DNA from: Aradus depressus
Taxonomy: Eukaryota > Arthropoda > Insecta > Hemiptera > Aradidae
Length of the DNA: 64,000 bases
NCBI GenBank assembly: GCA_963662175.1
Contig: OY759215.1
Coordinates: forward strand, 24,541,079 to 24,605,078
Direction of reading: 5' to 3'
Under the pieces are notes generated by a model that saw nothing but the letters and a program-made list of their open reading frames with translations, did not search any database and had not been told where the DNA came from. The position numbers and the translations under genes were made by a program. Positions 35,321 to 48,000 of the stretch are shown here, piece by piece (positions within the stretch are counted from its first letter, which is position 1; each line of letters starts with the position of its first letter).

Positions 35321-38300
35321 AACTTCCATATCAATATTTCAATTAAACTCGATCTAAAAATGATTGGAAACTTAATCCCACTCCCCTTTTTTTTCAAAAA
35401 CGTTCATGTGAAATAGAGCCTATTAAAATTCAAAAAATTTGGGAAAACATTTTTCTTTACATTGAGTATATCATCAAATCAAATGTTTGGAATCTTCTAG
35501 GGGTAGCAAAAGCATGGCGAGGAGATTAAATGACATTTTCGGATTGTTTTTTCTGAGTTTCACCAAAATTAATCATTGAGAAAATGGCCAGAAATTTATT
35601 CAGAGTTCACACCCACAGAGAGGGACATCCAGTGCAACAAAACTTTAGTTTTCGAAACGATCATGAAAAAAATTACATTATTAATTTTTACTACAATTTT
35701 GTGATCTAATGGAAGTTCATGTGTCCCTAATACGCTATGAACTAAAAATATTTCGAAAAATCAGAAGAATAAAGAAATTATAAAATAATCCATTATCGCT
35801 CATTCGTTTTTCTCATCACTAATAAAGAACACAATGGACAAACACACATTTTAAAGTCACATTTATTACTACCTATTTATTTAATTTTACAATTAATATT
35901 TTAAAAGAATTAAAGGATATAATAATAATGTTTTAATTGCAATGGAACTTATAAAAAGTGGGGGACAAAAAAATGCACTCATGTGCCTTTTCGGGAAGTT
36001 ATTTAAGAAGTTCCATGCAGAAATGTAAACGCTCCTAATATTTTACGATAACAATTTTCTCATATCCATAATAAGCCAATCAATCATTGTTTTTCCTCCA
36101 GATTGTACAGAGCGTCTATTTATATATTATGTATATTTGTAAATAATGTTTGACATTACTGTATTACGATTAACATAAATAAAATTCTAAGCAATTAAAT
36201 AATTGAACATAAATCACAAACGCGCTACAAGTGCGTGCCTTCTACAGTCCAAAAATACCGGAAATGTTGTTGACTGTAGGAAGCTGAGCCCCATGCACCA
36301 GTTTCGCGTTAGTAAAGCCGCGTCTAGTTCCTCTTTCCGGTGAAAGTTCCATATGACGCAGCTTGAGGGGGAGGGATACGCGGTTGGAACAAGACACCTT
36401 GAGGGACCTTCGCCACTAAAGCAGAGAAGAGCTCTCAAGTGTACCAACCACATCTAATTTTGGGCACGTACATTTATTTAGCAGTTTAATATACCTTAAA
36501 TCTACGAAAATTAACTCTAGATCAGCTCTTGAGATCAGCCCCAAGGATCCGCCATCTTCACATAATATCATTTCCTTCTTGTAAACCATCTTATTTACAT
36601 AACAACAAAATTATTAGATTTTTTTCTTCTTCTAATGTTGTTATTTGAAATATTTCCACTTGACAACCTCAGTGACTTCCATCAAGTTCACATTTCCCTG
36701 GATTGGCCAGAATCACCAAATGTGTTGAGCCCTCAACTGGTGATCACTGACCCAGACACTCCCCCAAAGTCTTCTAGTCACAACAAAACAATTCTTTATC
36801 GTACACAATCACTGGAGGTAAGTAAGCTCTAACTTATTGTATCGTAAGTTCCTCACACCATACAATCCTTAGAACAAGCCAAGTCTCAGAGAAACTGACG
36901 ACAAATTGTTCCTCAAATAAATCAATTTACTCCTACGAACAACTATTACTAAAGCAGGTACAATTATATGAGCCATATAATCAATACTTGGTATATCCGT
37001 TAAAGAGCATTTTCATTCATTTCAGAAACAAATTATCCTTTTTTTTTTTTGAGTTTCCTTGTGTTTTTGGCATAATCTGTTTTTTTTTTTAATTTGTTTT
37101 TTTTAACTCTAAATCCGAATTTCACAATATTCGCCTTATGTGTCGTCAGCTTTCATATTTTTTGTTAAAAAAAAAGATTAATAATAATTATAATGGTCAA
37201 CTCATTTGTAAAAAAAAAAAAAAAAAAAAATTAAAAAAACGAAGAACATAGTTGAATTTTAAAAAACTGTCTTTCGAATATTGAACAAATAAATATTAAC
37301 CTAGGAGACTGCTATAAAAATATATATCTTCTAAAATATATACTAAATTTACATAAAACAATATATAAAAAATCACAAACTTTAACACTGCATAACATGA
37401 CTAGAATAAAAATGACCACAATAATAAATCAAATAACTTTTACATGAACATGTTTTATATACATATATGTATATGTTTTTTTGTTTTTGTTTCTACAGAA
37501 GTTACCATAAAGTTGTCAATTATAGAATACTTCTTATCTACTATTTTGCTATAAATAAGAGGTATCATTCATATTAGCTATTTAAATAATTAAATACAAG
37601 TTCATACATATCTATGTATATTAAATTCCATAGATATACATATATTCAGTTTTTTTTTGTTTTTTTTTTCTTATTAATATACCTTTTAAAAATATTCATA
37701 ACAATTGAAAAAACATTAGCTTATTCTACTTATTAACTTAACGGTATCTTCCTCGTAAATACTTTTTACACTACTTTGGATATATTAATGTAAAAATTTA
37801 GGTTAAATACTTAATCTTCTTTTCCTTTCTCTTTAAATTGTTATTTAACTTGTAACGTTTAACAATACTACAAACGACTCTCATCTATTCGAATTGCACA
37901 AAAAAATTCTTATAAACACAGAACTTTCTTTGTTCAAGATAAAAATAAGATAAATAAGTAAGAAAACCAAATAATATCAAATAAATGTTTTGGTAAAAAT
38001 ACCATACTCACGTAATAGTTTATTACAGTTTACGAAACCTCTACAACCAAACTTTTATTATTATAGCAGTCATAAGAAGAACAAAACTAATTAATGAAAA
38101 AAATATAAATAAATAAAAATAATATAAATAAAAATTATAAATATTTATCATATGTACAGGGTATCTGTGAGACTTGAGGACAGTTTCATACACTGAATGT
38201 TATGAAATGGAGTATAAACATTTTAGGTAGTAGAAGGGTCAACAAACTATTTGTAAAACATTTAGAGGAAAACCACCTTTCTTGCAACTTTTCAACAAGT

Positions 38301-38887
38301 ATCTCTATTAACATCACCTAAAACCTACCGAAATAAAAGTGGAAAAATATTAAATTACGAAAATATGAGGATTCTATTTACATGAGTATTTGTCCAAAAT
38401 AGTAGAATACTCATTTTTCTTCACAATTTAATTTTTTATGCAATGTTTATTTCAGCAAAATTTGAATAATCAAAAATGGAGATATATATAAAATATTTGT
38501 TGTATAAAAATGTAGTTTCTGCCTGTAACTTCTTGAGGATCTATGTTTGTATGACTTTTTAAACTCCATTTGACCTCAACTGTATTAGGCCTGATGTCCA
38601 TTGAGCGAGAGATGTGCTTTGTTTAGATTGGAGATAAGTCATCGAGATTAGAATGCAATGTATTCCAGTAGTGCATTCATTTCAACTTAAATGCACGGAC
38701 TCATTACATCTCCCGAAGACATGGACGACAGGCATAAGGCCGTCCGTCAGTCCCACAGATATCCTATATAGATACTTTTTTTTCTTTTTTCCATCTTCAA
38801 TAAAATGTACGTTTAAGTTCTAATAGAAAAAGTACGTAACAGTCTGAGTACAAGGGATGCCAAGAGAGAGGTGAGGAGTGCGGGTGG
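35321..38887. other. Intergenic region between helicase promoter and DGK 3' end
   Basis: AT-rich with long poly-A and poly-T tracts. One compositional outlier lies at about 36210-36455: it is GC-richer, carries an open minus-strand frame of 79 codons (RKEELDAALLTRNWCMGL inside) without a domain I can name, and may be a repeat or retrocopy. The distal part (38450-38887) is probably the 3' UTR of the DGK gene, with a minus-strand AATAAA at 38451-38446. Confidence 0.4.
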
Positions 38888-39040
38888 CTAGAACTCCTGG
38901 TTGTGGTTGACTGTCTCCGAGCCGGCGGACTCGCTCACCACAGACACACTCAGGCCCCCCACCGCCCCAGGCACCCCACCCATGAACGGCTCTGTGTTCC
39001 GCCGCTTCATCTTACCTTTCAGCTTTTTCAACATGGTCGC
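38888..39040 (-). CDS. DGK theta alternative last exon, distal (50-residue tail)
   Basis: After TTTTTGCACAG the exon reads [18 protein letters not shown], then a Gly/Val/Ser-rich stretch ([20 protein letters not shown]) ending NHNQEF and TAG at 38890-38888. It joins in phase 0 to exon 44345-44238. Compared with the proximal copy it has two extra residues (G-K) from the six bases GGTAAG, which create a consensus-like donor AAAG|GTAAGA inside the exon. The tail after the shared block is unrelated to that of the proximal exon. Confidence 0.8.
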   Translation of the reverse strand, partial: ATMLKKLKGKMKRRNTEPFMGGVPGAVGGLSVSVVSESAGSETVNHNQEF

Positions 39041-42000
39041 CTGTGCAAAAAAATACAAATAAAATGAATTACTCTTATGTATGAAAATAATATTTAAAAA
39101 ATATAATGTGTATCAAAATAAAGTGACCAGCTTCCATAAAGTTCGATCGAGTCGTTGTATGTAAGATAAGACAGTGTGCGATTTTCATCGGACCAAGGGG
39201 CAGTATGGTTAATGGCATTGGAAGGGGAGGTCAAGTTGTAGGTAATTTTTAAAGATGTTTCAAAAAAAGAGAGTTGTCCGAAACTTCATTCGTTATTTTA
39301 AAATGGCGGCCTAATGAAATGAAATACAGCTGTTATAAAAAACCTCTAACCCTGTTTCTGTGTAAAGTACCGCTACCACTTCACCTGTGTGTGCAGTGTT
39401 TCCTTTCTTTCAGGTCTTTAATTCCATCATTTTCTCTTTTTTTTTCATCCATTAACAAAAATAAATGTTTACTGTTTCAAGAATAAATAGTTAATATTAA
39501 ATAAATGTGTGATAAATAAAAAAATACTTTGAAAATAAATGTGCATTTAGATTGATTGAAAGATAGGTGTTTTGAGCTCAGTTTTTACTTCAAACAGTAC
39601 AATAGAACTAAGTTTTCAAGGTCATGATTTGAGTTTCACGTCGCCTAGAATACCTAACTGATAAGCTATTTATAATACAGTGGAAAAACTTAGTATATTT
39701 TTTTTTCGCTTAAAATATTTTATCAAGAAATACAACCATACAGTGACTGCTCAGTAATTTATGTGAATTTAAAATTATAATTTATATTTTCAAAAAACTA
39801 TCTTTATATTATTATTATGAAGACGTAACTCAGTCCAAACGAAAGCCCAATGCAGAAGACCTGTCTCAAGCAACATATTTGGCGCGAGACAATTGTGCTT
39901 TATAATGTTTTTTTATGCTTATGTGGGGGAATTTTAAATATTAATCAAACTCTTTTTATTTTTATTTTTATTTGTGTTTTTGAGATACTTAAAAAAACAG
40001 TAATTCAGAGATATTCTAAAGTACGATTATAATACGGGCTATTTTGTGCTATCAAACTATCAGATTGTCCATTGACAAATGTTATGACAATATCTCAAAT
40101 TGGCAATAACACAAGGTACGACGACCTCCAGGCTAGCTGAGAGGACGCAACTCCTGACAGGGAGTGCGGAACAGGACAACGGAAGAGAGTTGAGGCACCA
40201 GGACTTCGGCTTTCGAGAAGGGAAGATAATAACAGATATGTTGGAATTTGGAGTAAGCCTAAGAATATCGTTGTGGTTAGGTTATTGTTGAAAAAATATT
40301 TAAAATAAATATAATATAAATAAAAAGTTTTCTATTAAGTTTCTTGTGTTTTGTAAGAATGTCCATTAAGTCTGCATAACATATTTTCGCAAAATTGATT
40401 GATTAGCCTATCTAACGATCTCAAAATAATCAGGACATTCGAATATTTCAAACAAACCAGCATCCCACCACTAACATGAGACACACAGCGGCAGGTTTGA
40501 AGTGCTGATAAACAATATAAAAGAAAATTAAAAAATCATAAAAAACAATAACTATTAAGAAAAATACGAGAACAACAACACTCCTATCGATTCTTTTAAT
40601 AAACATTTTTAATGAAATAGTCCTTTTTTTGAGTTCGTTACATGAGCTTATATATGCACCCTACATGTACGAATAAGTATACTATCCAGATAATGTTGAA
40701 CTATTCTAATAAACATGTTCGGTGCGTGATAGACTCCAAGGGATGTATAGCATGAGACCTAACTACAAAGGGACATAACCTTTTGTCCTAAAGACAAATC
40801 TTCGTTGTAGGATGGAGAACTGGAAATAGATATCGGACAAAAAAGTACATCCTGCAGCCATAACACACGCACCGACACAAAGACCAACATAAAAACATAA
40901 TTCTAGTCAAAATAGAAAAATGTAAATGTTTAAGTGGACCTACCATAAAAGTAACAATATTTTGAAGGTTTATTATTTTATTTTTTTTTTTTTATAAAGG
41001 ATCATACAGGTGGTAGAAATGTCGAGTGTTGATTTAAAATGAGGTTAGTCGTTCGAGCTCTTAGCGGGGTCTGCACCGGCAATGTTGGGTTCCGTGTTCC
41101 GTCGCTTCATCTTTATTTTCTTCAGCATTGTCGCCTAAGATCGCAAAGTATTCAAAAATAATTTTAACATTCAGGAATGAATTTAAGAACATTGTATTTT
41201 ATTAATTACTCTACTAAGCATCAAAACAAATTAAGGCAGTCACTTCAGAATATCAAATAGGTAGTAAAGTGACGCAGTATGAAAGATCATACCTTAAGTC
41301 GAATAAATCTAGGTACGTATATTCATTTCTTTGGGGAGAGTTGATAAAGAAGAAATTAACTATTAAATATATAAATACATATTGTTAAAAAAATTCTTTT
41401 CTATTATATGAATTTGATTTATTAAAAATACTTAGATCTATGGCAGATAAAGAGTTTTAAGAAAATCTATCTCAAAAATAATTATTCAAAATTACTATTT
41501 TTAATACATAAAGTGCATTTCATATTAAAAATGTGATAAAAAAGATCGTCATCATCTAACTAATGTGGCATTTGAAGGTTTCCTCAGCCTCCGCAGGTCG
41601 ACGATTGAGATGAGTGTGTATTTCTTGAAGAAATGGTCTGATGAAAAAGCGCGGACGGAGTCAAGCTCAGAGTTTGGGATGGAGGCAAATTGTAGCTAAA
41701 GATTTACTCTTCGGATACTTTTAAGATCCGCTAAGTTTTAAAAAAGTCTTGATACTTCGACCTCATGTAAAAATTGCTTTTCCGACTTAAGATATGGTGT
41801 GTGTACTGCGTCAAATACATTGATTTTTAAAATACAATACTTATTCTATTATATAACAGAAGAATGGGGACCACTTCATTCCTTTATTCGGCACTAAAAT
41901 AAATATGTTTTTACATTTAAGCATGATGTTCTCGAATAACTGATTATCGGGTAACTTACAACTCAAACAATTGTCAAATAAAAATCAATTCGACCGGGTT

Positions 42001-45000
42001 GAGTATAATGTATTAATAAAAAAGCTTAACTATTTCAATGAAACTTTCATACCTTTTCGATTAATAACTTATATATCATGAATACATGTAGTTACGAAAG
42101 CTCTTCTCTAAAGGGAAAAGTTATACTGATCAACATTAATATAATAACAATCAATAAAAGAGGAAGCGGTAGTAAAATGAGTTAACTAATTTACACCAAA
42201 ATACAGCAACTAGATCACCACATTATATAGGTAATGTAACTATGTACCTATTGTCAAAAGACCGGGAAAACTTGAAATATAAATAAATATATAATTATAT
42301 TTGTAATTAATTACAGTATCACATGTGCTTATTGCCTATATGACTTCAGTTAAATTTATTTATCAAAATTTTCTTCTTAACATCACGTTCCCACTTTAAA
42401 TAATTCCTTAATGGGATCCTGTCTGAGAAAATCAATTGACTTTTAATGTATAGGAAATATGTTTTAATTTCATGTATGTAAGAAATTTTCAAATTTAAAA
42501 ATCTTTCCACTGTATTAGAAAAAACTAAAATTAGAGTAAAATATGCTTTGTTTTACTGTTTAAACATAATGAAGTTACTACAAATAGGTTGAAAGTATTT
42601 AATCAGTTCACCATATCTATCTGTTATGGAAGAGTGGACAAGAGGAAATCACAAGATGAGAAAAGAGATAAAAACTGAAAGCTCTCTCATGTACTCGACA
42701 GAAACTGAAGGATTAGATGTTCCATAGGAAAGAAAGCGGAAGTCCTTGAACCTCATGAAAAATAATAGCGTATTTTTCAAACTATTTACAAGTGAATAAT
42801 AGCGTAAGTTAATTGAACGAAAATGGTTAAAAATAAGTAATAGATAGTGGAATACGTGTCATAGAAACACTACGATGTGAACGATCAATTCGAAAGCCAG
42901 CCGAGGCCCAGATTTTCATCTGAGAGGTTAAAAAAACCTTGAGTACGCCGTCCTTCGGTCGGACGTTAAGATCCCAAGCCTGTGCGATGTCAGGTACCCG
43001 TTGAAGATCCCTACACTGAATGTTCAATTTTTTTTTTTTTTGCCCCCAAAATAAATGCCCCAAGCGTGTATTGTTGGGGGAATCTTCATTAAAATCCCAG
43101 TTTTCCGTGACCATGGAAAAAGTATTCAGCAGTCTTCAACGTTTTGGCAACCCTGCATAGGTTATAATTAGTTATCGGTCCCGCTTCGCTCCCGTATCTC
43201 ATCATCTTTCCTTTCCACTTTTCCGGTGACAGTATCAGAAAAAGCATGATGTTTAATAGTTTAATGTATAATTCTTTGGAGAACTTGTCGGAATCATTCC
43301 TAACGTAGAATTTCGAGCTTCTATTATTCAATTCAATTCTCTTCCATTACAAGGGAGGTCAAGCAACGGGGACGCAAAGCTCCCATGTTAACTGTATTGT
43401 TTTAAAAAATTGGAACACAATTTATTTGTGAATTTTCTTGGTGTTATTTTATCTGATATCCTACTCATTCGCCCCAAGAATGTTTCACTACTTTTTTTTT
43501 TTTTTAATTTCGATGTGTCTTCTATTTAGCTCCGTTTATTAGAAAAAAACGATACTCCGTCTTCCGGATTATGTTTTTGTTATATGCATTTATGATTTTT
43601 TAAATGTTTACGACCTCATACATATATTCTAGCTTTATGAGACAGTGCTCCATTATTTTTTTGAAATTTTTTTCACTATGGTCCGTTTATGGCTGATATT
43701 CAGACACAAATACCGAATTTCAAGTTTTTGTAAGGGAGCTCTAGAGACTGCCCATAGACAGAGTCAAACACGACAAACGATAAGGTGTTTTTTTTTATGT
43801 TCAACCTACAAAAGCCTAAAAATGTAATCAGGGAAGTTAAAAATCACGTTTTGCTGGACAGGGTGGTCGGACTCATCTGACGTCTTAGTCAAGGCCCAGG
43901 CACGTCCCAAAAACAAAATTCGTATCTGTTAAAAATGTTAATCATGGAAAGTTATAATCAAAGATCTCAAAAAAATAAATAAATAAAACTAAGTAAATTA
44001 AAAATAAATAATCATTAGTTAAAAGCAAATTAAAGAGAAGCAATTAAGATAAATTTATCTATGAATCGAAGAGAACACTAATATATTTTTACATAGATTG
44101 AAACGAGCGATTCATGAAGAATTTTACAAAAACGTTTGAGAAACCCTGACCAGCAAGTTAGTTAATAATATATGATACTGAAGGAAGGAGAGGAGAGTGG
44201 TAATGACGTCACGAAATGAGCGGTATAAGGAACCTACCCTAAGAGCTGACTTGAGGACGACTACATCGCAGGGCGGCTGCACCCAGGGCTCTCCGTCCAC
44301 CTGGACCGGCATGTCCACATGGATGTGGATCTTAATATGACCTCCCTGGCAACAAAATAAACAATTAGGTATATATACACTCATTTGCATAAATAGCTGG
44401 ATTTTAGTAGGGAAATAATGGCCTTGTGGTAGATCAGTTCTTGAAAAACTGGATATCACTGTTCTATAGCCAACAACATAGGCCCGCTTTCTCATCACAA
44501 GGGAACAAATCAGACTGTTCGTAGTTCTTAGAGAGAACGACTGTTACTAGACCCTTCTCTTAAGGACCAACTTTGACCTTCTCAACTGTACCATCGGTTA
44601 GTGTACTTATTTTTTATCTCCTTAAATCTAAATTTGTATTTCTTAAATTAGGTTTTATTGTAATTTGTTTGATATTCAAGACCAGGATTCTGAAGTAAAC
44701 AAAAAAATAATCATGCTACTGAGGTAAAAAAAAAAAAAAGGGACGAGTGAAGAAAAAAGAAAATTAAAGTAATTGCGAATCATGGCCTATGTTTGACAAT
44801 TACATTAGTTTTTTCTTGCATTTTCGGAACCAGTTTTATTCCTCTTCGGCCCTATGGACAAAACGTAATCTCGATTGCCAATAAAATAATGCAGTATATT
44901 AAAAAAATATATATATTTCAATTCTACTAAACATACGTTTAGTCCTGTAAATTGTACAATTCCTGTCGCATGGCAACACTGATTCATCCTATTTTTTTTT

Positions 45001-48000
45001 ATTGGGAACGAGAGGGCGCCGGTAGCTCAGTGGTATGCGTGCTTGACTTCTGAGCTCAAGGTCGTGGGTTCGTAGCCCGACCGAGGCCCTTAGTTTATTT
45101 TATCTGGGAGGTAAAATAAACTTAAGCACGCCGTCCTTCGGATGGGACGTTAAGCGATGGTCCCGAGCCTGTACGATGTCAGGTACTCGTTAAAGACCCC
45201 TACCCTAGATGAATAAAAATTTAGGGTAGGCAAAATTTAGGACTCCCACAGTAGAGTCGGGCTCATGTCCACCAGAGTGACGAAAGAGCGCTCTGGTAGT
45301 AGGCGATATGACCTCGTAGTTAAAGCCCGGGCATGAGTCATAAAACCTAACCTAACCTTTATTGGGAACATTTCTATTGAGAATTTTAGCTTCCGTTGCC
45401 ATCTTTTGACTCTTGATTAAAAAAAAAATTTCTATGTTGATATCGTCACGCTTCATCTTTAATAAAAACAATATGTTTCGTTCCCAAGAAAGAAGAAGTT
45501 TAGAAGTGCTTTAATTTTTCCGATATTTTTCATCACGATGAACTGTTTTTATTGTAATGGCACCTTTTCTACCTGTTTAGTACAAATGAAAATCTGTAGC
45601 GTTACCTGGGCTATCCTCATGGCTGACCTCATCCCAGACTGGATCTGACCCAGATGTACAACTCCAGTAACCCCGACTACCTCCAACATTCCATCCCAAT
45701 GGTTCGGCTTGGAAAACTGCTCTTCTTTTTCATAGCCCCACGGATTCGCTCCAGAACCCCAGCTGAAAACAGAAATGAAAACACTACTTAAACTGAATCC
45801 CGATGGAGCGATTCCATCTCAACTCTTGCAGAGGATATCACATGACCACCACCGATTTTATTTAAGCAAAATACACATGAAAGGTATACTTACAAAATTG
45901 AATAAAATATCGGAGTTTTTTGGTTCAGTTAACAATAAACAGTTAAGTTTTGATTGTTATAGCACTTCTACGTCCAAAGAATAAATGATAAAACCTTCAT
46001 TCTTGTTTTTCTCTCTTCTTGTTAGAAAACGCATTAAAAGTACTTCAAAAGAATAAATTTCATTTGAATTACTGAGCTAATAGAGTAAACGTAACTTTTC
46101 AAATACATTACCTGAGAATGTTAAGAATAATAATTCCCTCGACGGGTGGCAGTTCCACATGTTTTCCATCAACCTCCAAACGCACCTCTCTGTGCAGATC
46201 TTTGCACATTTTTCTACCAACCATTTTCCGTAGACCCATTTTCACATAAACGCCTTTGTTGTGAAACCTTATCACAATCAAAACAGTATAATTAGACACT
46301 AACAAGACAATTAGCTTACAATACAGACACATGAGAATAATAATAACAGTTTACATCAATGAATCTTATTGGACCATTGAAGATGTGTGTTAATCTTGGC
46401 CTAGTGACGTCGTAACAGTCCAGCCCTCAAAAACATATTATAATTTTAACTACAAACCGGCCGAAGCCCTTAATTTATATTATCTGGGAGATAAAATAAA
46501 CTTAAGCACGCCGTCCTTCGGATGGGACGTTAAGCGATGGTCTCGAGCTTGTACGAAGTCAGGTACTCGTTAAAACCCCTAACCAAGGTGAGTGAAAATT
46601 TTGCCTAGGCAAAATTTATGACTACCATATCATGTACCAGAGTGACGAAAGAGCGCTCTGGTAGTAGGCGATATGATCTTGTAGTTAAAGCCCCATGAGT
46701 CATAATAACTAACTGTAAACCTTTTATATAAAGAGATAGATAAATATTACCAAGGAATCCAATAAACTGTAAAGTAATTGAAATAAATACATGAACTTTT
46801 GCTTTAACAACTTTTTCACAACAACATTCAAAGAATACTTGATCTTCAATACTAGAAATTTGGCTTTTGAATTGTATATTATATAAAATATTGGAGTCTG
46901 TACTTAACTGTGTAAGATAAATCGACTATCTTTTTCTCAGACTCAATCATTTGGCTTCCTATCTACCTGGCTTGGCTTGCTCCTGAGAGCTTGAGACAGT
47001 CAGGTCCCCACAATTTTGAAACTACTATTTTTTAAACAATTTTCTTTATATTTATAGCATTTTCGGTTATAGAATAAAATATATTAAGATTAATGTAGCC
47101 ACAATTCTCTAGTATAAACAAAAAATGAAATAAAAACAGGTTTACCTTGAACTAAATTTCTCTGGATTTTCCTCCCTGGCATTGTGGAAGTCCAGACACA
47201 GATCAGCGTCTATCCCGATCCCAAAGTAATTGTTCATTACCATTACGGAAGAGACTTCCTCACTTGTCGAGCCTAGTCACAACATTCAGTCACAGGTTAA
47301 TATAGTCTCAACTTGGGAAGGAAACATAGCGGTATTATATACAAAGAGACCACCATACACTAGTTGAGGGGTATTTTAAAAAATTAATATAAATATGGGT
47401 GAGGTGACAAATTTTAAAACTAACTTTTTACTCTTTCTTAAGAAAATAAATGCACTATGTGTTCAGTTCCCAGTGTCAAACTGTCCCAAAACCTCGCCAG
47501 TGATAAACACTGATTTATTACATCCCTCAACATAAGAGATATTGCCAATCCTTTTTTTAACTCAGAGAATAGGGTTATATCACCAGTTATCCGGATGTTA
47601 ACTTCTATCGAACTTTTTTTACTAACATAAATGACTAAAATAATATGTTTTAGGCTTATGTTACAGAAATATATAAATAAATGCTAAAACTAAACTTTTC
47701 GCCAAGTAAAAATATTACATTTATCATCAAACAAAGCTTATTTCTGCAGTGCTGCAGTAAAAAACAGTTTAGCCTTTTATTGAGAGTAATCTAGGGGACC
47801 TTGGGGAAACTATAAGTGGATAAAGAACAGATCAACAACCCTCATTATTTATTGTTAAAAATAGGAGGAAAATGATCGCAAACTGGAGCCGTCCAAATAT
47901 TGGATATGTAAAAAAGTCCTATAGGAATAGGCATTGGGGAAAAGAAACTTGAACAATTAGATATGAAGACAATGAAAAGACCTGACTATAGGACCGGATA

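Noticed and set aside
43089..43331. 80-codon minus-strand ORF in DGK 3' region
   Set aside because: No similarity recognised and no phase-compatible splice sites with the DGK exons.
45010..45100. A true tRNA gene at the head of the SINE
   Set aside because: A- and B-box-like motifs exist, but there is no complete cloverleaf, and the same head recurs in all family copies.
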